11,173 nucleotides of DNA. It comes from an uncultured Prevotellaceae bacterium. GTDB taxonomy: Bacteria; Bacteroidota; Bacteroidia; Bacteroidales; Bacteroidaceae. The stretch covers positions 1 through 11,173 of the forward strand of contig CAMZHB010000024.1 of the NCBI GenBank assembly GCA_947306605.1, read 5' to 3'. The first letter of the stretch is position 1, and each line of letters opens with the position of its first letter. The translations under genes were made by a program, and so were the position numbers. Positions 1-6,827 of this stretch are shown here, piece by piece. The notes below the pieces were generated by a model that searched no databases, had not been told where the DNA came from, and worked only from the letters and a program-made list of their open reading frames with translations.

Positions 1-330
1 CTTGTCAGGCGGGAATGTCGACACGTAGCCGGCGCGGCTGGCGTGGCCCGTCACATAGCACGACGTGGTAGGTGCCGAGTCGCCGATGGGCGAGTCGCTG
101 CAGTTGGTGCGAACCGTACCGCACAGATACGGGTCAATCAACAGATTCGGCTTGGTAGGGTCGTTGTAAAACTGCATCCAACGGGACAGCGACACAGTGC
201 TGAGACTCGTGCCGTCAGTAACCAGAAGGATAATGTTTTTCACCGGTTTCACTTTCTCGGGCTTGATGGCTGCTGGGGCATTTGCCGTCAGCAGGAGTGC
301 CGAGAGGACTAATAAGATGGTTTTCTTCAT
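1..330 (-). CDS. Alkaline phosphatase, secreted (N-terminal part; cut by left window edge)
   Basis: Reading leftwards from the ATG at 330 gives 110 residues with no stop before the window edge, so only the N-terminus is present. Residues 1-20 form a signal peptide (MKK, a hydrophobic run, then APA before the likely cleavage site), so the enzyme is exported to the periplasm or cell surface. The mature part begins with the alkaline phosphatase fold: NIILLVTDGTS (about residues 32-42) holds the first metal-binding Asp (D39). PIGDSAPTTS (81-90) holds the expected nucleophile Ser85 after Asp84, followed by TGHAS. The family hydrolyses phosphate monoesters with a two-zinc/magnesium site. The ATG lies 25 bp after the argB stop in an AT-rich gap with no Shine-Dalgarno, as is usual in Bacteroidota, so the two genes are probably cotranscribed. 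A related phosphodiesterase or sulfatase-fold enzyme is less likely because of the DSA nucleophile context. Confidence 0.85.
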   Translation of the reverse strand, partial: MKKTILLVLSALLLTANAPAAIKPEKVKPVKNIILLVTDGTSLSTVSLSRWMQFYNDPTKPNLLIDPYLCGTVRTNCSDSPIGDSAPTTSCYVTGHASRAGYVSTFPPDK

Positions 331-355
331 TAGGGATTTATTATATTATTTTCGT

Positions 356-1129
356 TTATTCGATGACTGTTCCAGTTCCAGGCTGTGTCAACTGGTCGGC
401 ACGGGTAATGACCACACGGGAAACGCCGGCCTTCAATGCGGCAAAACTGTTCTCCAACTTCGGTAACATGCCGCCTTGCACCGTGCCGTCAGCTTTCAGT
501 TGGGCGAAATCGTCGGCACTGATGTGCGGAATGACCGAGTCCTCGTCATCGGCATTGGCCAGCACACCGCGCTTCTCGAAGCAGAAGGTCAACGTCACGT
601 CGTAGCGTCCGGCCAAAGCCTTGGCCGTTTCTCCTGCCATAGTATCGGCATTGGTGTTGAGCAGTTGGCCTTGTCCGTCGTGGGTCAGCGGGGCGATGAC
701 AGGCACCGTGCCATCTTCGATAAGCAACGCTAGGGCATCGGTGTTAACATGGTCCACATCACCCACAAACCCGTAATCGACCTGAGTGCCGGTACGGCGG
801 TGAGAGCGAATGACGTCCATGTCGGCGCCAGTCAGTCCCAGGGCTTTCACACCCAAAGCGCCCAGTCGGGCGACCACGCGCTTGTTTACCAATCCGGCAT
901 AAACCATAGTCACCACTTCCAGCATCGTCCCATCGGTCACACGGCGTCCGTCCACCATACGGGTCTCAATGCCCAAACGTGTTGCCATGGCAGTAGCCGA
1001 ACGTCCGCCACCGTGCACCAGCACTTTGCGGCCGGGCAACGAGACGAAGTCGCGCAGCAAGGCTACCAGCGAGGATTCCTCCTCGACAATCTTGCCGCCC
1101 ACCTTGATAATATTCAGCTGCTCTTTCAT
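356..1129 (-). CDS. argB: Acetylglutamate (or succinylglutamate) kinase ArgB
   Basis: The 257-residue protein matches the usual length of arginine-insensitive N-acetylglutamate kinases (about 258). It is cytoplasmic and phosphorylates the gamma-carboxylate of N-acyl-glutamate with ATP, the second step of the acylated arginine pathway. Visible motifs of the amino-acid kinase fold are IKVGGK (8-13) with catalytic/ATP lysines, the glycine-rich VHGGGRSA (38-45), substrate-binding Arg62 in DGRRVTDG, the NTNADTMAGETAKAL block (158-172) and GGMLPK (219-224) with the ATP-site lysine. The long N-terminal helix of arginine-inhibited enzymes is absent. Some Bacteroidetes (Bacteroides fragilis) use N-succinyl intermediates, so the natural substrate could be succinylglutamate; sequence alone does not decide this. 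The start is fixed by the first beta strand beginning at residue 6. A promoter box sits immediately upstream, and the alkaline phosphatase gene follows closely. Confidence 0.95.
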   Translation of the reverse strand: MKEQLNIIKVGGKIVEEESSLVALLRDFVSLPGRKVLVHGGGRSATAMATRLGIETRMVDGRRVTDGTMLEVVTMVYAGLVNKRVVARLGALGVKALGLTGADMDVIRSHRRTGTQVDYGFVGDVDHVNTDALALLIEDGTVPVIAPLTHDGQGQLLNTNADTMAGETAKALAGRYDVTLTFCFEKRGVLANADDEDSVIPHISADDFAQLKADGTVQGGMLPKLENSFAALKAGVSRVVITRADQLTQPGTGTVIE

Positions 1130-1135
1130 TTCCGT

Positions 1136-1144
1136 GCAAAGTTA
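1136..1144 (-). promoter_or_regulatory. Bacteroidota-type -7 promoter box of argB
   Basis: On the minus strand the bases read TAACTTTGC, a perfect match to the TAnnTTTG -7 box. The expected TSS, about four bases past the G, falls near 1133, only about 4 nt before the argB ATG at 1129. I see no good -33 TTG at the usual distance; that region is a purine-rich run on the plus strand. The box lies in the 59-bp gap between the regulator stop and argB, so argB probably has its own promoter. Confidence 0.6.
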
Positions 1145-1188
1145 CGAAAAAACGAGCGCAGAGAAAGAATAGAAAACAAAGTTTCTTT

Positions 1189-2148
1189 TTATAGTTTCAC
1201 ACTCGAGATGTCGACAAGACCGTTCACGATGGCGTAGATGGTAAGCGCAGCGGGAGAGTGAATCTGGAGTTTACGTGCAATGTTGCGGCGATGGGTGGTG
1301 ACGGTGTTTACCGAGATACACAAGCGATCGGCTATCTCCTTATTCAGCAAACCTTGCGCCACACCAATGATAATATCCTTCTCCCGGTCGGAAAGAGTTT
1401 CTGTGCTGCCCTTGCCGCTTTGGAAAACCACTGACGTGATATTCTTGGAAACATTGTTCTGTCGGGTCATTTGTTCCAGGCGCTTGATGGCCGGAACAAA
1501 GATATTGTCTTCGACCTCCGCATGCTGGCGCAGCCACTCTTCATTGTTATAGATATCATAAAGCGTTGCAGTCAGTTTATTGTTGTGGTCGACATCGGCT
1601 GGCAGATACTTTATTATCATGAGTTTCAATTCGCGCAATTTCTTGTCGGCCTGTTCATGATGCTTCGAGAAAGTCTCAATGTTGTAATCGCTCTTGGGAT
1701 GGCCCTCAAGCAATGACTCAACGTAAGGGAAAAGTGTCTTTTCCTCGTACTTCATATGACGGCACACCTCTTGGGTATACTCATCATAGAACTTCATGAT
1801 AAGCATACCTAAAGGTTCGCTCTCGTTGATGCTGTCCTGCAGTTCGCGACGGATAAAAGGCAACTGGAAATCGAGGTAATAGGTGTGACTGGCCTTCAGA
1901 TAGTGCAACAAAGTGGGAACACTGATTTGGTCGTCATCATCAAAGTTGGCGAAGCCGTTGATCGTGTAATTGACCACGGCCAGGAAGGTATAGGTATCCA
2001 CCCCGTTCAGCTCGCACGTCTCACTGACCGTCATGTCACCAAAGCCGAGCTTGATGCCAAACGAGCCCAACGCCTGCAACACACTGTAGTTATCCTTGAT
2101 CAGCGTTATCATCTTGTCGCTGGCCTCATACATCTTCTGATTTTTCAT
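1189..2148 (-). CDS. Hemerythrin (YtfE/RIC-like) di-iron domain fused to LuxR-type HTH: putative redox/NO/iron-sensing regulator
   Basis: The protein has 319 residues. Residues about 14-62 resemble the ScdA_N (DUF542) domain, but the family's paired cysteines are replaced (GIKLGFGD where GIDFCCGG is typical). Residues about 80-225 form a hemerythrin-like four-helix domain with candidate di-iron ligands His88, His131, Glu135, His163 or His164, His209 and Glu213. Their order and spacing closely follow those known for E. coli YtfE (RIC). Residues 251-311, starting TLSDREKDII and including NKEIADRLCISVNTVTTHRRNI, are a classic LuxR/GerE helix-turn-helix. There is no receiver domain, transmembrane segment or signal peptide, so this should be a cytoplasmic one-component regulator reading oxygen, nitric oxide, peroxide or iron through its di-iron site. 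It is divergent from the porin-imelysin-cytochrome operon, its likeliest target after itself. The domain calls are strong; signal and targets are inferred. Confidence 0.88.
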   Translation of the reverse strand: MKNQKMYEASDKMITLIKDNYSVLQALGSFGIKLGFGDMTVSETCELNGVDTYTFLAVVNYTINGFANFDDDDQISVPTLLHYLKASHTYYLDFQLPFIRRELQDSINESEPLGMLIMKFYDEYTQEVCRHMKYEEKTLFPYVESLLEGHPKSDYNIETFSKHHEQADKKLRELKLMIIKYLPADVDHNNKLTATLYDIYNNEEWLRQHAEVEDNIFVPAIKRLEQMTRQNNVSKNITSVVFQSGKGSTETLSDREKDIIIGVAQGLLNKEIADRLCISVNTVTTHRRNIARKLQIHSPAALTIYAIVNGLVDISSVKL

Positions 2149-2187
2149 CTTCGTACTCTCTTTCTTAACTATCGTCAGTTATTGATT

Positions 2188-2219
2188 GCAAAACTAGGCA
2201 TTTTCCTCCAGATATGCAA
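2188..2219 (-). promoter_or_regulatory. Promoter of the hemerythrin-LuxR regulator (-33 and -7 boxes)
   Basis: On the minus strand a TTG (complement of CAA at 2217-2219) is followed after exactly 20 bp by TAGTTTTGC (2196 down to 2188), a full match to the TAnnTTTG -7 box. The predicted TSS is near 2185, giving a leader of about 37 nt before the ATG at 2148. It stands back-to-back with the porin promoter, about 85 bp between the two -33 boxes, so one bound protein could affect both. Confidence 0.65.
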
Positions 2220-2303
2220 TAACCAAAAGTGGGTATTTGAAGAGCAGCGTGGTACAGGATGCCGCAAAACCCTTGTCCCAACTGATTTCATTATTTTTAA
2301 GTA

Positions 2304-2335
2304 TTGTGGAGTTTGCCACGACTCCGTACTTTTGC
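2304..2335 (+). promoter_or_regulatory. Promoter of the porin-imelysin-cytochrome operon
   Basis: TTG at 2304-2306 lies 20 bp upstream of TACTTTTGC (2327-2335), matching the Bacteroidota -33/-7 arrangement. The predicted TSS is near 2338, a leader of about 30 nt before the ATG at 2368. The spacer holds two small overlapping inverted repeats, GTGG/CCAC (2306-2309, 2316-2319) and GGAGT/ACTCC (2308-2312, 2321-2325), which could be an operator. Confidence 0.7.
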
Positions 2336-2337
2336 AA

Positions 2338-2358
2338 CGTGATTTGAAACCCATCACG
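2338..2358 (+). promoter_or_regulatory. Inverted repeat in the operon 5' leader
   Basis: CGTGAT (2338-2343) and ATCACG (2353-2358) are perfect inverted arms around a 9-nt loop. The first arm begins at the predicted TSS, so the transcript could start with a 6-bp stem-loop just upstream of the porin start codon. Such hairpins can protect an mRNA 5' end; as DNA it could also be a protein-binding site. Only the symmetry is observed. Confidence 0.35.
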
Positions 2359-2367
2359 AAAAGTATT

Positions 2368-3669
2368 ATGAGGAAGTATTTTTATTTAATAGTAGTGTTG
2401 GCCGCTGTCTTTACGACAGCCGAAGCACAAACGAGTACAGCCGACAGTGTGACTCAGTATGCGCGAGAGAACAGACTGAACATAGGCGGTTATGGCGAGA
2501 TGACCTATACGCGCAATTTCTACAGTGACAACCAGTACCGCTACCGCAATCCGAAGAAGTATAAGGATGACCCTTCTAACGGCCGTTTTGATATTCCGCA
2601 TGCTGTGATTTATCTGAACTACGACTTCGGAAAGGGATGGAAGATGGGTACGGAGATTGAGTTTGAACACACCGGAACGGGCAGTGCTATTGAAATTGAA
2701 GCTGACGAAGGCGGTGAATATGAACACGAGATTGAAAAGGGCGGCGAGGTGGAACTTGAGCAATTTTGGATTGAAAAGACATTTGCTCCGTGGGCCAACC
2801 TGCGCCTTGGGCATATCGTAGTACCCGTGGGACTGAACAATGCGCGTCATGAGCCACTCAACTTCTTCACCGTCTATCGTCCCGAAGGCGAAAGCACCAT
2901 TCTGCCGAGTACGTGGCACGATACGGGCATCAGTTTCTGGGGTGTAAACGATCAGTTCCGCTACGAAGCCCAGATGGTCGCCGGTCTGAATGCCATGCTG
3001 TTCAGCCGCGACGGTTGGGCCCATGGGGCTGCCGGTTCGGCGTATGAGTTTAAGCCGGCCAACAAGTATGGCTTTGCCGTGCGAGGCGACTGGTACGCTA
3101 CAACAGGCCTACGCGTGGGACTGAGCGGTTATGCCGGGCAGGCGATGCACAACACGTACCCCAACGAAATGGAGGGAAACGGAAAGACATATAATAAGGT
3201 AAAGGCCAACGTGTTCATCGGGTCTGTGGATGTTACACTGGGCCGGTGGAACTGGATATTACGCGGTCAGGCCGACTATGGTTACATCTCGGATACGCCC
3301 CTGCTGAACGCTGCCAAACTGAATGCGCCCAAGTCGTCGCCCTACAACAAGACGTCAGTGGGCAAGAACGCCATAAGTCTGGGTGTGGAAGCCGGCTACG
3401 ACGTATTCTCACAAATAGCGAAACTACACAACGACCGGCAGAAACTCTATGTCTTCGGACGCTACGAATACTACAATTCCTATGTACCCACTCACGGACA
3501 GAGCAATTATGACTTCACAAAACGTTCGTGCATTGCGGCCGGCGTGAACTATTTCCCCCTGCCACAGGTGGCTGTGAAGGCACACTGGTCGAACCGTCTG
3601 CTGAAGTCGCAGTACAACAATGAGCCTTCCATCAATCTGGGCGTAGCTTACCAAGGCTTTTTCCTTTGA
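2368..3669 (+). CDS. Outer-membrane porin-like beta-barrel protein
   Basis: I chose the ATG at 2368 (433 residues) because it opens a good signal peptide, MRKYFYLIVV followed by a hydrophobic run and AEA before Gln21, and lies about 30 nt after a strong promoter. The frame is open further upstream, but that part overlaps the divergent gene and reads as its shadow. The mature protein has alternating aromatic/polar strands typical of outer-membrane barrels (NIGGYGEMTYTR, AVIYLNYDFG, LGVAYQGFFL) and ends in hydrophobic FFL. Segments such as LRLGHIVVPVGLNNARHEP and STWHDTGISFWG resemble OprP/OprO-type porins, though I cannot assign a family firmly. Residues 95-131 are strikingly acidic: 13 Glu, 1 Asp and 2 His in 37 positions. 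It is the first gene of an operon with imelysin (27-bp gap) and a di-heme cytochrome, which suggests passage of iron or another small ligand across the outer membrane; this is inference. Confidence 0.8.
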   Translation: MRKYFYLIVVLAAVFTTAEAQTSTADSVTQYARENRLNIGGYGEMTYTRNFYSDNQYRYRNPKKYKDDPSNGRFDIPHAVIYLNYDFGKGWKMGTEIEFEHTGTGSAIEIEADEGGEYEHEIEKGGEVELEQFWIEKTFAPWANLRLGHIVVPVGLNNARHEPLNFFTVYRPEGESTILPSTWHDTGISFWGVNDQFRYEAQMVAGLNAMLFSRDGWAHGAAGSAYEFKPANKYGFAVRGDWYATTGLRVGLSGYAGQAMHNTYPNEMEGNGKTYNKVKANVFIGSVDVTLGRWNWILRGQADYGYISDTPLLNAAKLNAPKSSPYNKTSVGKNAISLGVEAGYDVFSQIAKLHNDRQKLYVFGRYEYYNSYVPTHGQSNYDFTKRSCIAAGVNYFPLPQVAVKAHWSNRLLKSQYNNEPSINLGVAYQGFFL

Positions 3670-3696
3670 AAACAGTTAAACCATAATTCCATAAAC

Positions 3697-5031
3697 ATGA
3701 GAAAAATTTTTAAGTATCCGCTGCTCTTTGCAGCAGCGATGACACTGGCGACGAGCATGACCTCGTGCAGTGACAGTGACGATGACAACGGTGACCGGGT
3801 AAAGGAACAGAACGAAGCCCTCGAGGCCGTGACAAAACAGTATCTGAATGCCGTGGTTTACCCCACTTACACTGGTTTGGCCAACAGCGCCGACGAATTG
3901 TACAACCTGATTTATGCCTTGAAAAACAAGGTAAAGGGCGGGAAAACAGCCACGCAGGCCGAAGTGGATGCCATTTGTGCGAAGTATAAGGAAGCCCGTA
4001 AGTACTGGGAGCAGAGCGAAGCCTTCCTCTATGGCGCCGCCACCGATTTCGACATTGACCCGTGGATTGACACGTGGCCATTGGAAGTGGACATTCTGGC
4101 CAAGGACTTGAACGACGACAAGATTGTGACCCGTCTGGACCAAGCCGCCAAAGACGGAAACGTGGCTTTCGTCACGCCCGAGAACCGCGGCTTCCATGGC
4201 ATCGAGTTTATCTTCTTCCGCGACGGAAAGAACCGCAACGTGGCCATCTTCAATAACGACGCGGTGGAAAACTACACCTACAAAGGCGAAGCGTATTTCA
4301 AAGGCATGAATGTTACGGGCAAGGAAGAAATGGCCTTTGCCGCTGCCGTGGCTGCCGACTTGCGCGACAAGGTGTACCAGTTGGAAGTGGCATGGAAAGG
4401 CAATACGGCTTCTGCCTCCCATGTGGCCCGCGTGAACGAATGCAAGAAAAACAAGGCTGCAGACAACTACGAGACCTTGGCTGCCAGTGGCCTGTCATAT
4501 GGCGCCGACCTTCTCAACGTAGGTGTGGGCAAGAGTTACAGCACGTGGAAGAAAGTGATGGAAACCATTTTTGTGGGAGGTTGTTCCAACATTTGTGCCG
4601 AAGTGGCCGACCAGAAGATGGGCCAGGCCTACCGTTCGGCCGTCGGCCAGGCTGAAACACACGAAGACGAGGAAACGGGCGAATTGGTGGAAGACGACCC
4701 CAACTACATTGAGTCGCCCTACAGCTACAATTCGTTCGCAGATTTCAAGGACAACATCCTGAGCATCCGGAACAGCCTCTACGGTAACGTCGGGACAGAG
4801 GGATGGGCCGAACAGTCCATCATGGCCTATTTGAAAAAGTACCTGCCCGCCCAGGCTTATGAAATGCAAGTCAAGTTGCAGTCTGCGTTGAAGGCTCTGG
4901 ACAACTGTCTGGCCGCAAAGCAGGCTTTCGTGCAGAATCCGGGGGCTACTTATGTGAAGGAAGCCATGGACAAAATCACGGCATTGGACGATTGCCTGAA
5001 CAATGTGTCACGCGAATTGCTCAAAAACTAA
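3697..5031 (+). CDS. Imelysin (peptidase M75 / EfeO-like) family lipoprotein
   Basis: The protein has 444 residues. Residues 1-23 form a lipoprotein signal peptide with the lipidated cysteine at 24 (SMTSC). It is followed by SDSDDD, which resembles the Bacteroides surface lipoprotein export signal, so the protein probably sits on the outer face of the outer membrane. The body is the imelysin fold: an early helix NEALEAVTKQYLNAVVYPTYT, then WIDTWPLEVD, then the hallmark GxHxxE motif as GFHGIEF (Gly165, His167, Glu170). Imelysin-like proteins are linked to iron uptake and often encoded with iron-regulated genes; the His/Glu motif is thought to bind metal. Despite the peptidase name, protease activity is doubtful for most members. 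It lies 27 bp after the porin gene and 18 bp before the cytochrome gene, so all three are surely one transcript. A role as surface iron-binding partner of the other two is inferred. Confidence 0.92.
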   Translation: MRKIFKYPLLFAAAMTLATSMTSCSDSDDDNGDRVKEQNEALEAVTKQYLNAVVYPTYTGLANSADELYNLIYALKNKVKGGKTATQAEVDAICAKYKEARKYWEQSEAFLYGAATDFDIDPWIDTWPLEVDILAKDLNDDKIVTRLDQAAKDGNVAFVTPENRGFHGIEFIFFRDGKNRNVAIFNNDAVENYTYKGEAYFKGMNVTGKEEMAFAAAVAADLRDKVYQLEVAWKGNTASASHVARVNECKKNKAADNYETLAASGLSYGADLLNVGVGKSYSTWKKVMETIFVGGCSNICAEVADQKMGQAYRSAVGQAETHEDEETGELVEDDPNYIESPYSYNSFADFKDNILSIRNSLYGNVGTEGWAEQSIMAYLKKYLPAQAYEMQVKLQSALKALDNCLAAKQAFVQNPGATYVKEAMDKITALDDCLNNVSRELLKN

Positions 5032-5049
5032 TTGAAAAGAAACAGATGT

Positions 5050-6765
5050 ATGAAACAGTTAAGTAAAGCCGTTATTTTCTTTGCCTGTACGGCACTGTTG
5101 TTTGGTGTTTCGGCCTGCTCGGACGACGACCCGAACGTAATCAGCACCACAGATGAAGACGACTACAGGTATGTGGGCCAGAAGGTAGGCAACTTTTTGG
5201 CAGAAGAGTGGTTTCCCGGCGGAGAACTGGGAACTACGGGTAACACGGCCGCAGGGTGCTACGAAGACGAAACGCCTGCCATCCACGACGCTGACTTGAT
5301 GTCGGCCTTCCTGCGCGGCGAGATGTTGTTTGAGCACGATTTCACGTCCAACAGCACCGCTTCGTTCGGTGGTCTGGGCCCGGCCTATGTGCGCACGTCC
5401 TGCATTGCCTGTCATCCGGGCTATGGCCATGGCAAACGCGTGGAAAGCTATCTGGCCGACCTGCGCGGCAACGGCTATCTGCTGGTGGCCTATCATCCTG
5501 TGGACGGCCTGAACAGCGACGACGGCCCGTACATCGGCGAGGTGACGGGCATGCCCCAGACAAAAGCCGTCTATCCGTTCCTTCCGCCCATAGACGAAAA
5601 AGGCATTCACCTGAAGTGGCTCGCCTTGGACCGCATGGAGAGCGGACTGCCCATGACATTCCCCGACGGGGAGCGCTATGAGCTCATTTATCCTGAACTC
5701 AGCATTGACGTGGAAGCCTTCAACACTGAACCGAAGCCCTCGAACCTGGCCTTCCGTCTGGAGTCGACCATCGGACTGTATGGCACGGGACTGCTGGACG
5801 CCATCCCCGAAGACTCGCTGAAAGCGCAGTACCAGAAGACCGCCGCTTACTTCAAGAATGCCGGCATGAACGTGAGCGACTACGTCAATCCGAACTTCTG
5901 GGATGCAGTCGCCAACGACTGGGCCGCCGGGGCCTGGTATACCCTGGCCGACGGCACCAAGCGCATCAAGCGCTTCACCTATGCCATGACACGTGCCTCG
6001 CTGCAGGACGGCGCCGGAGCCAATGCCATGTGGAACATCCCCAACGTGAGCCGCAGCGACCGCCCGAAACTCTACACCACGGCGGCCTGGGCCACGGCCA
6101 TGTCGAAGAACCCCGACGTGATTGCCAGAATCAAAGCCGACCCGAAGTCGCCGTACTATAACGACGGTACCGACGAAGGCATCGCTGCCGCCGTAAAGAC
6201 GCTGCTCGACCCGAACACCAACCAGTTCGACAATGCCTACCACAACTTCAAGCCGGAGATGAGCGACGACAACTTCTGGCAATACATGGTGTGGCACCGC
6301 GGACTGGCCGTGCCGCGCGCCCGCGACCTGAACGACGCCGTGGTGCAGCGGGGTAAACAACTGTTCAACGAAATGGGTTGTGCCAGTTGCCACCGCGCCA
6401 AGTGGCAGACGGGCGACGACAACTATTGGACTCCGGCCATGATAGTGAAAAACGGGCTCAGCCTGCCCAAGTATCCCAACCAGACCATTTATCCCTACAC
6501 CGACATGATGCACCACCGCCTTTACATGAAGAACGGCATCCACGGCAGCTGGTGCCGCACCACCCCGTTGTGGGGACGCGGCCTCTCGCGCGCCAACACG
6601 GGAGCGGAAGACCGCCTGCACGACTGCCGCGCACGCAATGAAGTGGAAGCCATCATGTGGCACGCCTACAGCAAGAAGAGCGACGCCTACGTTTCCACAG
6701 AGAAGTTCTACAAACTCTCCAAGAAAGACCGTGACGCCGTGGTGAAATTCCTGAAATCCATTTAA
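5050..6765 (+). CDS. DUF1111-family di-heme c-type cytochrome / peroxidase-like lipoprotein
   Basis: I start at ATG 5050 (571 residues), since it opens a clean lipoprotein signal (MKQLSKAVIFF to VSAC, lipidated Cys23). A TTG 18 nt earlier would only add a charged leader. SDDDP after the cysteine fits the Bacteroides surface-export signal. Two c-type heme sites are seen: CIACH (118-122) and CASCH (444-448). The C-terminal third has the DUF1111 (COG3488) signature: YPYTDMMHHRLYM, TTPLWGRGL, and RLHDCRARNEVEAIMWHA. DUF1111 proteins are di-heme oxidoreductases related to cytochrome c peroxidase and often occur next to imelysin genes. Many members read WRTPPLW and HDGRA here; this one has Cys502 (GSWCRTTPLW) and Cys526 (HDCRA), a possible disulfide. 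As last gene of the operon, followed by a terminator, it may do redox chemistry (peroxide or ferric/ferrous iron) at the surface. Its electron partner is not in the window. Confidence 0.9.
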   Translation: MKQLSKAVIFFACTALLFGVSACSDDDPNVISTTDEDDYRYVGQKVGNFLAEEWFPGGELGTTGNTAAGCYEDETPAIHDADLMSAFLRGEMLFEHDFTSNSTASFGGLGPAYVRTSCIACHPGYGHGKRVESYLADLRGNGYLLVAYHPVDGLNSDDGPYIGEVTGMPQTKAVYPFLPPIDEKGIHLKWLALDRMESGLPMTFPDGERYELIYPELSIDVEAFNTEPKPSNLAFRLESTIGLYGTGLLDAIPEDSLKAQYQKTAAYFKNAGMNVSDYVNPNFWDAVANDWAAGAWYTLADGTKRIKRFTYAMTRASLQDGAGANAMWNIPNVSRSDRPKLYTTAAWATAMSKNPDVIARIKADPKSPYYNDGTDEGIAAAVKTLLDPNTNQFDNAYHNFKPEMSDDNFWQYMVWHRGLAVPRARDLNDAVVQRGKQLFNEMGCASCHRAKWQTGDDNYWTPAMIVKNGLSLPKYPNQTIYPYTDMMHHRLYMKNGIHGSWCRTTPLWGRGLSRANTGAEDRLHDCRARNEVEAIMWHAYSKKSDAYVSTEKFYKLSKKDRDAVVKFLKSI

Positions 6766-6792
6766 CGGCATAACCACAAGAAAGATTCCAAC

Positions 6793-6827
6793 ACTGGCCC
6801 CGGCATCGACAACGGGGCCAGTTTTTT
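6793..6827 (+). terminator. Intrinsic terminator of the porin-imelysin-cytochrome operon
   Basis: A perfect 9-bp GC-rich stem, ACTGGCCCC (6793-6801) with GGGGCCAGT (6814-6822), encloses a 12-nt loop and runs into TTTTTT (6822-6827). It begins 27 bp after the cytochrome stop codon, so the three-gene transcript should end here. Confidence 0.9.

Noticed and set aside
1130..1188. Terminator of the regulator gene
   Set aside because: Only a weak AT-rich symmetry (AAAC/GTTT around TTT) is present on the minus strand, without a GC-rich stem and T-run, so read-through into argB cannot be excluded.
1885..2367. Upstream extension of the porin reading frame
   Set aside because: It overlaps the divergent regulator gene and both promoters, and lacks a signal peptide. 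The ATG at 2368 opens a proper signal peptide just after a good promoter.
2149..2367. Fur box between the regulator and the operon
   Set aside because: I looked for a GATAATGATAATCATTATC-like palindrome because of the iron theme and saw no convincing match, so direct Fur control is not claimed.
5032..5049. TTG start for the cytochrome directly after the imelysin stop
   Set aside because: It would add six mostly charged or polar residues before a well-formed lipoprotein signal that starts at the ATG at 5050.
5059..6777. 572-residue open frame on the minus strand lying over the di-heme cytochrome gene
   Set aside because: It is the antisense shadow of a GC-rich gene with few codons whose complement is a stop. 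It has no recognisable domain, while the plus strand has two heme motifs and family signatures.
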